Below are positions 16,258-25,169 of a stretch of 64,000 nt of DNA, piece by piece. The stretch lies in NCBI GenBank assembly GCA_964500225.1, contig CAZCOA010000001.1, forward strand, positions 186,001 to 250,000, written 5' to 3'. Origin of the DNA: JAAYDY01 sp964500225 (lineage in GTDB: Bacteria > Planctomycetota > Phycisphaerae > FEN-1346 > JAACEH01). The position numbers and the translations under genes were made by a program. The notes beneath the pieces were generated by a model that saw nothing but the letters and a program-made list of their open reading frames with translations, was not told the origin of the DNA and searched no databases. The number at the start of each line of letters is the position of its first letter. Position 1 is the first letter of the stretch.

Positions 16258-16332
16258 GGTGAGCTTAGCTCAGCTGGTTAGAGCACCAGGTTGTGGTCCT
16301 GGGGGTCGGGGGTTCGAATCCCCTAGCTCACC
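16258..16332 (+). tRNA. tRNA-His (anticodon GTG)
   Basis: Acceptor GTGAGCT/AGCTCAC with the His-specific extra G(-1) at 16258 opposite discriminator C73 at 16332. The anticodon stem is CCAGG/CCTGG around TTGTGGT (anticodon GTG), and the T arm is intact. The next bases CCA (16333-16335) may be an encoded 3' end. Confidence 0.95.
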
Positions 16333-16345
16333 CCATGGCAATGAT

Positions 16346-16379
16346 GGGCCTGTCCCGCGCGGGCAGGCCCTTGGCTTTT
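16346..16379 (+). terminator. terminator of tRNA-His
   Basis: GGGCCTGTCCCG and CGGGCAGGCCC form a long hairpin followed by TTGGCTTTT, directly after the tRNA. Confidence 0.7.
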
Positions 16380-16531
16380 CCTGGCCGGGCGAACGCGTAC
16401 CGATTCGTCTTCTAGGTGACGACAAGCGCCGTCATGTCGTCCGCCGGATGCACACAGCCCTTCCACACGGCTGTTTCTCGACGCGTCCGGAGCCTGAGGC
16501 AAGCCGCCGCTCCGTGGAGGCCGGTCGCGCG

Positions 16532-17101
16532 TCACATGCTGATAAAGTTTTTGAGCATCCGCGGGCCTTCGACGGTCAGGAAGCTCTCGGGGTGGAACTG
16601 GACGCCGAACAGGGGATACGTGCGGTGCCGGATGCCCATGACTTCGTCTTCGTCGGTCCAGGCCGTGACGACGAAGTCGTCGGGAAGGGTGTCGCGGAGG
16701 ATGACAAGGCTGTGGTACCGCGTGGCGACGAAGGGATTGGACATACCGGCGAAGAGGGCCTGGCCGTCGTGATGGATCAGGGAGGTCTTGCCGTGCATGA
16801 GCCGCCAGTTGCGATCGACGGTGGCGCCGTGGGTGTAGCCGATGCACTGGTGGCCGAGGCAGACGCCGAGGATGGGGATCTTGCCCTCGAAGAATCGGAT
16901 GGCGTCGTTGGAGACGCCGCCCTCGCGGGGCGTACACGGGCCGGGCGATATGATCAGATGGGTGGGGCGGCGGGCCGCCAGCTCGTCCACCGTGATCTTG
17001 TCGTTGCGATAGACCTCCATGGGGCGGTCGGGTTCCAACTCGCCGATCCGCTGGACGAGGTTGTAGGTGAAGCTGTCATAGTTGTCGATGATGACGATCA
17101 T
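16532..17101 (-). CDS. trpG: glutamine amidotransferase of anthranilate/aminodeoxychorismate synthase (TrpG/PabA)
   Basis: A 189-residue class I glutamine amidotransferase. The N-terminus MIVIIDNYDSFTYNL is diagnostic for TrpG/PabA, the nucleophile Cys is in GVCLGHQ (about residue 79) and the His-Glu pair is in GVQFHPES. It releases ammonia from glutamine for chorismate amination by TrpE or PabB. Neither large subunit is in the window, so the product may serve tryptophan, folate or both. The start ATG overlaps the stop of the DUF6485 gene by four bases (ATGA), implying translational coupling. The whole family length is present. Confidence 0.88.
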   Translation of the reverse strand: MIVIIDNYDSFTYNLVQRIGELEPDRPMEVYRNDKITVDELAARRPTHLIISPGPCTPREGGVSNDAIRFFEGKIPILGVCLGHQCIGYTHGATVDRNWRLMHGKTSLIHHDGQALFAGMSNPFVATRYHSLVILRDTLPDDFVVTAWTDEDEVMGIRHRTYPLFGVQFHPESFLTVEGPRMLKNFISM

Positions 17102-17310
17102 CGGCGCGTTCCCTGCGATTGGTCGCGGATGAAGTTGCGGACGGAGCGATCGTAGGAGGCTTCGCCGGCTGCGGTGAAGAAACAGCCGGGAATCTCCCCT
17201 GCCGCGCGGTGCTGGGCGACGCACTCGCAGCACATGCCGCGCTTGCCGCAGGCGGTGTAGGTACAAGTACAGTCCTTCAGGTTGCGATGGCGGTTCGGAC
17301 AGTCGGCCAT
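17098..17310 (-). CDS. DUF6485 family small cysteine-rich protein
   Basis: A 70-residue protein with the DUF6485 layout: CPNRHRNLKDCTCTYTAC, then GMCCEC, IPGCFF, and a conserved ASYDRSVRNFI end. The seven or so cysteines suggest zinc or Fe-S binding. Function is unknown; members are found mainly in anaerobes. It is the first gene of a two-gene unit with trpG (ATGA overlap) behind a TTGACA-N17-TATCAT promoter. Confidence 0.82.
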   Translation of the reverse strand: MADCPNRHRNLKDCTCTYTACGKRGMCCECVAQHRAAGEIPGCFFTAAGEASYDRSVRNFIRDQSQGTRR

Positions 17311-17370
17311 GGCATCTGTTCCTTCGCATTCCGGACGACATAGAGACCTTGTCTGATCGACGATGGAGCG

Positions 17371-17399
17371 ATGATAGGACCGGCGGGGCGAAATGTCAA
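17371..17399 (-). promoter_or_regulatory. sigma70-like promoter of DUF6485-trpG
   Basis: Minus strand TTGACA (17399-17394), 17-base spacer, TATCAT (17376-17371), about 60 bases before the DUF6485 start. Confidence 0.65.
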
Positions 17400-17467
17400 T
17401 TCCGCTTGTCGTCGGCCGACGGGGCGGCTAGAGTGGTCGTGTTGGAGCCACGGCGCAGGAGACGGAT

Positions 17468-18058
17468 ATGCCGAACCCGGTCAAACGGTTGGGGACGAAG
17501 GTGGTCTACGATGGTCGCAAGGTGCGGCTCGAGGTGCACGACATCGAGGACGCCGCGGGCCGCAAGGCGGTCCGCGAGGTGGTTCGCCACGGCGGGTCGG
17601 TGGCGGTACTGGCTCTGCGTCGCGCGGCCGCCGGGGTCGAGGTGCTGCTGGAGCGGAATTACCGGTACACAGTGGACGGCTTTCTGCTGGAAATTCCCGC
17701 AGGCACGCTGGATCGTCCGGGCGAACCGCTCGTGGAGTGCGCTCGTCGCGAGTTGATCGAGGAGACGGGGTACCGGCCTACCGACGGCAGGGGCGAGTTG
17801 ATGGAGCTGCTGACGCTGCTGCCGAGCCCCGGGATACTCTCGGAGCGGCTGACGGTGTTCGTGACCGAGGAGGTGGCCGCCGGCGAGTGCGACCGCGAGC
17901 CGGGCGAGATGATCGAGGTGGTGTGGACGCCGTGGGCCGAGGCGCTGACGATGGTCCGCGACGGGCGCATCGTGGACGCCAAAACAATAGCCGCCCTGCT
18001 CTTCTACGACCGTTTCGAGCGGATCGGTTCGCACGACCGCGGCGCATATGGCGGTTGA
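17468..18058 (+). CDS. NUDIX hydrolase, ADP-ribose pyrophosphatase-like
   Basis: A 196-residue NUDIX enzyme with the complete box GTLDRPGEPLVECARRELIE followed by ETGY (about residues 79-102). The N-terminal region up to RNYRYTVDGFLLEIPAG matches the ADP-ribose pyrophosphatase group, which turns ADP-ribose into AMP and ribose 5-phosphate. The Pro-rich SPGILSERLTVF stretch after the box supports that group. It lies 65 bases upstream of the rhomboid gene on the same strand and may be co-transcribed. Substrate choice among NDP-sugars is not certain. Confidence 0.85.
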   Translation: MPNPVKRLGTKVVYDGRKVRLEVHDIEDAAGRKAVREVVRHGGSVAVLALRRAAAGVEVLLERNYRYTVDGFLLEIPAGTLDRPGEPLVECARRELIEETGYRPTDGRGELMELLTLLPSPGILSERLTVFVTEEVAAGECDREPGEMIEVVWTPWAEALTMVRDGRIVDAKTIAALLFYDRFERIGSHDRGAYGG

Positions 18059-18123
18059 TTGGGCGGCGGATGCCGTTACAATCATGGCACGTAGCGGCAG
18101 CCGGACAGGACGCAGCACGGCGG

Positions 18124-19128
18124 ATGGCGCTGTGGAAACGAAAGGACGCGGCGGCTCTGATGGCATGGCATTCGACCTGGAACGATGACGACGGCGGCAG
18201 GGGCGGACGCTACCGCTATGTCCGTGTGCAATTCGGTTCCCCGGGCTTCGGCGGCGGCCAGGCCACCAAGTGGCTGTTGATCGCCAACATCGCCGTCTTC
18301 GTGCTGGTGAATGTGCTTCACTGGACTCCCCTGGCCGAGTGGGGAGCGCTGACGGCGCGGCTCACGCTACGGCATTTCCAGCTCTGGCGCCTGGTGACCT
18401 ACCAGTTTCTGCACGGCGACGTGACGCACATCCTGATGAACATGTGGGTGCTGTGGATGTTCGGCAAGGTGGTGGAGATGCAGTTCGGCGCGCGGCGGTT
18501 CCTGTGGCTGTATCTGCTGAGCGGCATCGCCGGCGGCGTGTGCGAAATTGCGTTGAACTACCTGATTTCGACGCGCGGCGGCGCGTACGCGGGGTTTGCT
18601 GAGATACCGATCGTCGGAGCCAGCGCCGGCGTGTCGGGCGTGGTCGTCGCCTACGCGATACTCCATCCCAATAGCACGATTCTGATTATGTTCGTGCTTC
18701 CGATGAGGGCCCGGACCGCGGCCATCGCCTGGGGACTGGTGACGACGTTCCTGGCGCTGGAGTCCTTCCTGAATCCGGGATCCGGGGGCAACGTGGCCCA
18801 TGCGGCCCACCTGGGCGGCATGCTCTATGCATACCTATGGTGCCGGGCCGGGGCGCAGGCGCCGCTGGATGTCGGGGATCGCATCAAACGTCTCTTCGGC
18901 GGCGCGGGCCGCGGCGCCCCATGGCGGTCCGAGGGCACCTGGGCGCACCCCGTGACCGGGACGCGGACGCCCGAGGACGACGCCGACGAGCGCCGCCTGG
19001 ACGAGGTACTGCGCAAGGTCCACGAGCAGGGCATCGCCGCCCTGACGGACGACGAGCGCGACTTTCTGCGGCGCATGAGCGAGCGGAAACAGGACGACAT
19101 CGACTTCGACGATCGGCATCGCCGGTGA
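18124..19128 (+). CDS. rhomboid-family intramembrane serine protease
   Basis: A 334-residue membrane protein with a rhomboid core of six predicted helices (about residues 40-245). The catalytic Ser is in GASAG and the catalytic His is in AHAAHLGG; HGDVTHILMNM supplies the second-helix His/Asn motif. It cleaves transmembrane substrates within the bilayer. A cytoplasmic tail (about 250-334) ends in a conserved helical module, RRLDEVLRKVHEQGIAAL then DDERDFLRRMS, as in many rhomboids with a DUF6576-like end. The start at 18124 was chosen because AGGACG lies upstream; ATG 18160 is possible. Confidence 0.85.
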   Translation: MALWKRKDAAALMAWHSTWNDDDGGRGGRYRYVRVQFGSPGFGGGQATKWLLIANIAVFVLVNVLHWTPLAEWGALTARLTLRHFQLWRLVTYQFLHGDVTHILMNMWVLWMFGKVVEMQFGARRFLWLYLLSGIAGGVCEIALNYLISTRGGAYAGFAEIPIVGASAGVSGVVVAYAILHPNSTILIMFVLPMRARTAAIAWGLVTTFLALESFLNPGSGGNVAHAAHLGGMLYAYLWCRAGAQAPLDVGDRIKRLFGGAGRGAPWRSEGTWAHPVTGTRTPEDDADERRLDEVLRKVHEQGIAALTDDERDFLRRMSERKQDDIDFDDRHRR

Positions 19129-19221
19129 GCGTGCGCGATCGGACGGGTTCGTTTTCATGGCCGCGACAAGCCCGGCCATACCGCCCACTCGTGCCACCCA
19201 GCCCTGCACTGCGGCGATCAT

Positions 19222-21222
19222 TTACGGATGTGACTTGGGAACGGTTTCATCGAGCGCGCGGCGGACCGCGCGGGCCAGTTGGTCGGGGCTGAACGGCTTG
19301 GGGAGCAGGTCGGCCGGTCGGCGCCCGGCAATGTGGCGGTCGGCCGACGGGCCGCTGTAGCCGGACATGTACAGCACCTTCAGGTCCGGCTTTTCGGCGG
19401 CCAGACGATCGGCCAGTTCGGGGCCGGACATGCTCGGCATGATGACGTCGGCCAACAGCAGGTGCGGCCCGGTACCGGCCGCGCGGAACAGAGCGACGGC
19501 CTCGTCGGCGTTGCTGGCGCCGATCACCGTGTAGCCGCAACGTCGCAACACGCTCATGGCGAGACGACGCACGCTCTCCTCATCCTCGACGACAAGGATC
19601 GTCTCGGTGCCGCCGGGGGGCGGTTCGACCGCCTGGGAGGTCCGCGGCGGGGTCTTTTCCTTGTCCACGCGAGGCAGGTAGAGCTTGAACGTCGTGCCCA
19701 GGCTGGGCTCGCTATAGACATAGACCGCGCCGCCGCTCTGGCGGACGAACCCGTGGACCATCGACAGGCCGAGACCTGTTCCCTTGCCGACCTCTTTGGT
19801 CGTGAAGAACGGATCGAAACAGTGTTCGCGCGTGGCGCGGTCCATGCCGACGCCCGTGTCGCTGACAGCAATCAGGACGTGGGGACCGGCCTTCATCTCC
19901 TGATGGGTTTCCGCGCAGGAATCGTCCAGGTCCACGTTGGAAGCCTCGATGGTGAGCGTCCCGCCGTTGGGCATGGCGTCCTGAGCATTGATAACGAGGT
20001 TGATCAGGGCCTGGTCGAGCTGGGCGCGGTCGGCCTCGATGCGGCCCAGGTCCTCGGCCGCATGGACCGACACCCGAATGTTCTCGCGGACGGTCTTCGA
20101 GACGGTCTTCTGCAACTCGCGCAGCAGTTCGCCGACGTCGAGCACCTCGGGGTGAAGTTCCTGCTTGCGGCTAAAGGCCAGCAGGCGCCGGACCAGGTGC
20201 TCGGATCCCTGAGCGGCCTTGCGGATTTCCTCCAGACCTTCGCGCCACAATCCCTCGGCCGGCGCTTCGGGCAGCAACAGGTCGCTGTACCCATTGATGA
20301 CGGTCAACTGGTTCCGCAGGTCGTGGGCCAGTCCGCCGGCGAGACGCCCCACGGCTTCCATCTTCTGGGCCTGGCGAAACTGGGCCTCGGCTTCCTCTTT
20401 CTCGTGCTCCAGGGCCAGCTTGTGCAGAGCCAGCCCCAGGTCGTCGGCCAATTCGCCGAGCAACTCGGCCTCGGCCTTCTCGGCGTCGACCGCCAGCGGG
20501 TCGCTGGCTTTGTGGCTGACGGCGAGCACGCCGTAGATGTGGCCGGCGTGGCTGATGCGGGTTACCAGCGTGACACCGCACGACGAGCACATCGTATCGG
20601 TCGCGTCGCCGTCGCGCCGACGCCAATCGGCCGCAGTCATGCGGACCGGGGCTTCCGCCTCGAGGGCCCGCTCGATGCACTCCGGCAGGCGCCCCTGATG
20701 GATCGACTCGACCGCGCGACGAAGCGGCTCGGCTGCGCCAGCCTCGGCGGTGATCGCCACGCGGCGACCTTCGTCGAACAGGACGGCCCAGGCGCCGCTG
20801 AAGCGCGGCGACTCCACGAGGATGCTGCATGAGCGGCTCAGAAGCGACTGGCGGTCCGCTTCCCGGACGATGAGCTGGTTGATCTGCTGGATGGAGCGGA
20901 GCACCTGGTTGAGGTGGTCGGCCAGACGTTCGGCCTGGGTGCGTCGCAGGAGTTCCTGCTGGACCCAGAGGGCGTAAAGGGAAAACAACATGAACGGGAA
21001 AAAGAGGATTTCGGCGTAGTCTTCGAAGGGGTCGAGGGCATCGGTGAGTCCGAGGTGCTCGACGACGTTGGCCCCTGCGATGAACAGGTACGCGGCCAGG
21101 GTGGCCAGAAAAAGCCATCGAACGACGCCCCCTGTACGGGCCGCACGCATCCGCAGGACGGCGACCATGGCGATCACAACTCCAGCCAGCGCGGCGGCGT
21201 CGAAGACGACGTGCCAGGTCAT
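19222..21222 (-). CDS. hybrid sensor histidine kinase with GAF-like and receiver domains
   Basis: A 666-residue hybrid kinase. Residues 1-95 hold three or so membrane segments. Residues about 120-270 resemble a GAF sensor, including a CSSCG pair. The HisKA phospho-acceptor is His300 in LAHDLRNQ, the ATPase part has GVGMD and GTGLGLSMV, and a C-terminal receiver (about 545-660) has phospho-acceptor Asp592 in LLLADVIMP and KPF. Phosphotransfer from kinase to its own receiver is expected, and no separate regulator is adjacent. Its start overlaps the stop of the small membrane gene 21219-21509 by four bases. The signal is unknown, though membrane helices next to a GAF suggest a ligand or redox cue. 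Confidence 0.88.
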   Translation of the reverse strand: MTWHVVFDAAALAGVVIAMVAVLRMRAARTGGVVRWLFLATLAAYLFIAGANVVEHLGLTDALDPFEDYAEILFFPFMLFSLYALWVQQELLRRTQAERLADHLNQVLRSIQQINQLIVREADRQSLLSRSCSILVESPRFSGAWAVLFDEGRRVAITAEAGAAEPLRRAVESIHQGRLPECIERALEAEAPVRMTAADWRRRDGDATDTMCSSCGVTLVTRISHAGHIYGVLAVSHKASDPLAVDAEKAEAELLGELADDLGLALHKLALEHEKEEAEAQFRQAQKMEAVGRLAGGLAHDLRNQLTVINGYSDLLLPEAPAEGLWREGLEEIRKAAQGSEHLVRRLLAFSRKQELHPEVLDVGELLRELQKTVSKTVRENIRVSVHAAEDLGRIEADRAQLDQALINLVINAQDAMPNGGTLTIEASNVDLDDSCAETHQEMKAGPHVLIAVSDTGVGMDRATREHCFDPFFTTKEVGKGTGLGLSMVHGFVRQSGGAVYVYSEPSLGTTFKLYLPRVDKEKTPPRTSQAVEPPPGGTETILVVEDEESVRRLAMSVLRRCGYTVIGASNADEAVALFRAAGTGPHLLLADVIMPSMSGPELADRLAAEKPDLKVLYMSGYSGPSADRHIAGRRPADLLPKPFSPDQLARAVRRALDETVPKSHP

Positions 21223-21509
21223 CGCGCGGCCTCCTTGTCGTCGGCGGACCGGGACCAGGCCGCCAGGCGCCGGCACCCGATGGCGGCCAGAAGGCCCGTG
21301 GCGGCATAGCCGGCGTGCTCCAGAGCGTTGAATACGGGAAACCAGAGGAGGTCTTCGGCCACCGTGAAGGTGGCGGCGGCCAGGGCGGTGATGGCTGCGG
21401 CCACAAGCAGCCTCACGCCCGGCAACCGCACGTCGCGCGCCAGAAGCACGATCGGGACGGCGAGCGGCACCGCAAGGCCCAGGCAGACGAGTTCGCTCTG
21501 TTGAAACAC
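21219..21509 (-). CDS. small three-helix membrane protein coupled to the histidine kinase
   Basis: A 96-residue hydrophobic protein with about three membrane segments (residues about 5-25, 30-52, 58-80) and a short charged C-terminus. The GTG start at 21509 has a textbook GGAGG seven bases away. Its TGA overlaps the kinase ATG (ATGA), so the two should be made together. It may be a sensor or membrane partner of the kinase; that is inference from the overlap. The minus-strand -10 TATAAT at 21582-21577 is a likely promoter. No family recognised. Confidence 0.75.
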   Translation of the reverse strand: MFQQSELVCLGLAVPLAVPIVLLARDVRLPGVRLLVAAAITALAAATFTVAEDLLWFPVFNALEHAGYAATGLLAAIGCRRLAAWSRSADDKEAAR

Positions 21510-21644
21510 TCGGGCGCCTCCGTGTTCGCGCAGACAGGGTCTGCTCGCATCCGGCCGTGGCCAACCGTGCCTTTTATTATACATGCACCTCCGTCACTTG
21601 AATACGCGGGAAATGTGGGGAGAGACCTTGACGACGCGCCGCGC

Positions 21645-23747
21645 TCAGCGGTACTCGGCGGCAAGCAGGGCGAGGGCGTCGAGGTCCGTGACGGTGGCGT
21701 GCAGGAGGCCGTCGGCGTCGGTGCGGAACGGGACGGCCTGGCCGTCGGGCAGCCGCGTCAGGGCGGTGAAGGTTCTGCCCTCGGGCGGCCGCAGGGTGAA
21801 CGGCGTCTCGGCGAGCGGCACGCTGGGCAGTTGCTTCTGGTAGTTGAGGAAGCCGGCGACGAGGCGGCTGCGGTCGGGCTGGTCGGCGACGGTCATCCAG
21901 ACGCAGGGGTGCGCGTCGGCGGCGGCGCTCTGGCGTTCGGCGAGGAGGTCGCGCAGGAGGGCCAGGACCGCGCGGCGATGGGCGGCGCAGTCGATGCGCT
22001 CGATGTCGGCAGCCGAATAGACGGCCCGGCCCTGGCCGAACGTGTGGTCCACGATGGCGGGCACGTCGGTGTCGCGCCAGGGCGGCGCGCTGTGGATGCT
22101 CGACCAGTTCCTCGTGTCGAGGCTGCCCCAACGGCGGTCGTACGGTTCGGTGAGGGTGGCCAGGGCGCGGCCGCGGTATGTGGCGGCCAACCGCAACGTG
22201 CCGGCGCCGGCGTGAGGCGTGCCGGGGCGGCCCATGTGGCCGAGATAGTTTTGCGGCACGATGGCCTCGCGCAGCCTCTTGTCGGCCGGTTTCAGATAGG
22301 CCACGTCGCCGAGGTCGTCGCCGGCGAAATGGCAACCGAAGACGTCGGCGAGCAGGAAATCGTCGTGGCGCGTCCCGCAGGTTTCGGTCAGTGAGGTGTA
22401 ACGGCTGGCATAGATCGCGCCGCCGCGACGCACATACTCGCGCACGGCCGCGACCTCATCCGGGTCCATCCGCAGAACGTTCGGCAGAACAACGACCTTG
22501 TAGCGGTCGAGGTCGGCCAGTTGCTTGCGCGTGATGACGCCGAACGGGATGTGGGCCTCCTGGAGCGTGCGGCAGATGCCGGTGACACACGCGCGGTGGG
22601 GGTACGCGCGTTGGAAAACGGCGTCGGCGACGGGCGTCCCGTTGTCGGCGAAGTCCATCTTGGATTCGCCGCTGAAATAGACGGCCACGTCCTCGATGGG
22701 GCGTCCGCCGAAGTGCGGCTCGTAGCGGCTCATCTCGTCGAAGACGGTGCGGATGCTCTCGTACGGCGCCGGGTTGACTGTGCCGCTGGGGTGGATGGCG
22801 TCGATGAAGAGCATGGCGCCGCCGAACAGGGCCGTGGCCAGGGCCTGCATGCGGAGGGTCTCGGCGCTCTTGTTGTTTTCGTGCTCGACGAGGCTCAGGC
22901 ACCGGCTCGTCATAAACTCCACCGGCAGATGGGCCGAGAGGTTCGTCATGAGCTTGCAGACAGTCAGTTGCTCGGCGGGGTCGCCGTAGAAATCGGCCCC
23001 GAGGAAATCGTTGGCGGCGGCGTTGCGGAAGCCGACCGAGACCCAGTTGGCGAGACTGCTGGCAAAGTTGTGGTAGACCGTGATGCCCGGCGAGGCGCGG
23101 CGCGCGGCATCGTTCAGCGCGAGGGCAAAATCAAGCATCCACTGCTCGCGGGCCTCCTGGAACCGGCACCACGCCTCGTCGCACCAGTGGACCACGGCGG
23201 GAATCTCGCGGCCGGTGTCGTCGCGGTACCTGCGGCGGCAGTGCTCGCAGAGGCAGACGCCCGGCCAGAAGGTCATGTCGAAGAAGAGGCCGTCGAACCG
23301 ATAGCGGCCGAGGAGATCGGCCACCTGATCGAGGCAGAAACGGCGGTAGCCGGGGTTGTTCGGGCAGCAAAGGCCGTAGCGGGCCCCCTCGCCGGCGGGT
23401 CGGTTCATGACGAGCCGCCATTCGGGGTGCTCCAGGCGCGCCCAGTTGTTGTAGATGACGCTGTAGTAGGCGCAGGCGTCGATGCCGGCCTGTCGCAGCA
23501 GGCCGAGGGTCTCGCCGACGATGTCGCGGCCGCGGAGGCCCTCGTGCATCTTGCCGGTGGTCGTGGGCCAGTAGCAGAGGCCGACGTGCGACTGAGTGTA
23601 GAACATGACGGAAGTGAGGCCGGCGCGCTGGTACAGGCGCACCATCTCGGCCGGATCGTATTGGGCCAGAAACGCCGGGTCCCAGTCCGGGATGTGCATG
23701 TCCACGAGCATGCGCCGATGGCCGCGCTGAAACCAGGGCTGAGTCAT
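21645..23747 (-). CDS. glycoside hydrolase-like protein with beta-galactosidase trimerisation-type domain
   Basis: A 700-residue protein. Residues about 10-360 form a TIM-barrel-like region as in alpha-fucosidase/GH42-type hydrolases, with YRFDGLFFDMTFWPGVCLC and a CxCxxC pair just after a probable catalytic Asp. Residues about 365-560 match a beta-galactosidase trimerisation (glutamine-amidotransferase-like) domain, including DRYKVVVLPNVLRM and VRRGGAIYAS. The end is beta-rich. No signal peptide, so it probably acts on imported sugars. The start at 23747 follows AAAGG. It is 23 bases after the cupin gene, on the same strand, opposite an AraC regulator. Exact glycosidic specificity is unknown. 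Confidence 0.7.
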   Translation of the reverse strand: MTQPWFQRGHRRMLVDMHIPDWDPAFLAQYDPAEMVRLYQRAGLTSVMFYTQSHVGLCYWPTTTGKMHEGLRGRDIVGETLGLLRQAGIDACAYYSVIYNNWARLEHPEWRLVMNRPAGEGARYGLCCPNNPGYRRFCLDQVADLLGRYRFDGLFFDMTFWPGVCLCEHCRRRYRDDTGREIPAVVHWCDEAWCRFQEAREQWMLDFALALNDAARRASPGITVYHNFASSLANWVSVGFRNAAANDFLGADFYGDPAEQLTVCKLMTNLSAHLPVEFMTSRCLSLVEHENNKSAETLRMQALATALFGGAMLFIDAIHPSGTVNPAPYESIRTVFDEMSRYEPHFGGRPIEDVAVYFSGESKMDFADNGTPVADAVFQRAYPHRACVTGICRTLQEAHIPFGVITRKQLADLDRYKVVVLPNVLRMDPDEVAAVREYVRRGGAIYASRYTSLTETCGTRHDDFLLADVFGCHFAGDDLGDVAYLKPADKRLREAIVPQNYLGHMGRPGTPHAGAGTLRLAATYRGRALATLTEPYDRRWGSLDTRNWSSIHSAPPWRDTDVPAIVDHTFGQGRAVYSAADIERIDCAAHRRAVLALLRDLLAERQSAAADAHPCVWMTVADQPDRSRLVAGFLNYQKQLPSVPLAETPFTLRPPEGRTFTALTRLPDGQAVPFRTDADGLLHATVTDLDALALLAAEYR

Positions 23748-23770
23748 GAAGGGGTCGCCTTTCCGCAGCG

Positions 23771-24985
23771 TCACAGGGTCAAATCCGGATTGCCGGGGCC
23801 GAAGTGTTTGAGCATCACGAGGGGGTCGGTGGGCGACGGGTTGACGAGGGTGACGCCCTCGGCCGCAGCCCGCGCCGACACGAAGTACTCATCGTGGGTC
23901 GGTTGCCCGAAACGGATGAGAGCCGGCGTTTCGACCGGCCAGGGTCCCATGGTGCCGTGACCCTGCATCATGATCATGCCGTAGGCGCCGCCGTCGCGTA
24001 TCGTGACGGTGCGTCCGGGCAGGACGGTGAGCTGCTTGGCGCTGAAGGCGTCGCTGAGGTAGCAGATCCAGTGTTCGATGTAGCCCTCGGCCTCCATCTG
24101 CTCCACGGGTCGCACGGGGCGCGGACGCATGAAGTGGTGCTCGGCAAAATGCGGATCGACGTTCTGGTCCCAGTCGAGCACCTCGATGAGGCGGTCGAAG
24201 TCGCCGACCTTCTCGGGTGGGGTGTCTTTCCAGAGCAGTTCCTCGGGGATCACCTGGTCGCCGACGAGCGACTGATACATGGCAAAGACGTCGGAGGCGC
24301 GTTGCGGCTCGTAGGTGCAGAGGCTTCCGGGGGCGTGCAGCACGCCGGGCGGCACGTTCCAGCCGGTGCCGGGTTCCAGGCGGTAGGCCCGTGACAGGTT
24401 GGTGAGCTTGTTGTCGCCGCGCGTAAACGCTTCGAGACAGCGGCGGACCTGCTCGCGGGTGGTTCCGGGTTCGAGGCCGAAGAACGTGTAGGGGAAGCGG
24501 CCGCCGTGGTTGTTCAGTTGCGGCGGGAAGTAGTAGGCCTCGGGTTTGCCGAGTTGGCCGACCTCGGCGGCGTGTTCCGTGCGGTGATGGACATGGTGAG
24601 GCAGCGGGCCCATGTTGTCGAAGAACTTCGAGTACATGGGCCAGCGGCGGTACTCGTTCCAGAGTCGGTCGCCGATGAGGTCGCCGCGGAGGGCCTCAAC
24701 GGCGTCGCGCAAGAGCACGGTGTCGGTGCGGGGACCGTCCTGAACGACGACGCGACTGAGCCCCTCGTCGGGGGCGGTAAGCGGACCGTTGTCGGCGGGC
24801 GTGGTGGAGGCGAACCAGCGTTCGTCGATGCCGCCGCGAGCACCGCCCAGGGCGTAGTAGTCGTCGGGATGAAGTTTGATGCGTCGTCCGGGCACGCAGA
24901 ACGATCGAGGCACCCAGGTCGGCAGGAGCCGCAGAATGCCGCGTCCCTGCTCGATGGCCCGTTCGGCGATACGTTCAGTACCCAT
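23771..24985 (-). CDS. mannose-6-phosphate-isomerase-like cupin protein
   Basis: A 404-residue cupin-type protein. The metal-binding half shows HHVHH near residue 130, then GKPEAYYF as in class I phosphomannose isomerases, and a second cupin half includes VPPGVLHAP. Such enzymes isomerise phospho-sugars or nucleotide-free keto sugars; here it is longer than a plain cupin, and substrate and true enzyme class are uncertain. The start at 24985 has AGGAGGAAC upstream. It is first in a two-gene unit with a glycosidase-like gene, divergent from an AraC regulator, suggesting a sugar-utilisation module. It could also be a non-enzymatic sugar-binding cupin. Confidence 0.65.
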   Translation of the reverse strand: MGTERIAERAIEQGRGILRLLPTWVPRSFCVPGRRIKLHPDDYYALGGARGGIDERWFASTTPADNGPLTAPDEGLSRVVVQDGPRTDTVLLRDAVEALRGDLIGDRLWNEYRRWPMYSKFFDNMGPLPHHVHHRTEHAAEVGQLGKPEAYYFPPQLNNHGGRFPYTFFGLEPGTTREQVRRCLEAFTRGDNKLTNLSRAYRLEPGTGWNVPPGVLHAPGSLCTYEPQRASDVFAMYQSLVGDQVIPEELLWKDTPPEKVGDFDRLIEVLDWDQNVDPHFAEHHFMRPRPVRPVEQMEAEGYIEHWICYLSDAFSAKQLTVLPGRTVTIRDGGAYGMIMMQGHGTMGPWPVETPALIRFGQPTHDEYFVSARAAAEGVTLVNPSPTDPLVMLKHFGPGNPDLTL

Positions 24986-25169
24986 GGGATGTTCCTCCTG
25001 TGCCCGGCCAGATTGACCCAAAACTGACACTATCCAAGCCGACTCCGGTATCATGCGCCGCATATCACTGCGGACCAATGAGATTTTTCTGATGCTAGTT
25101 GCACAAACCTGATATACTGGCCCCATTGCCAGACTCACGACCAACGCCCTTGTTCAGGAGACCGCCACC

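Noticed and set aside
16258..16332. tRNA-His as an integration site
   Set aside because: The flanks are a terminator and a housekeeping amidotransferase gene with no mobile gene.
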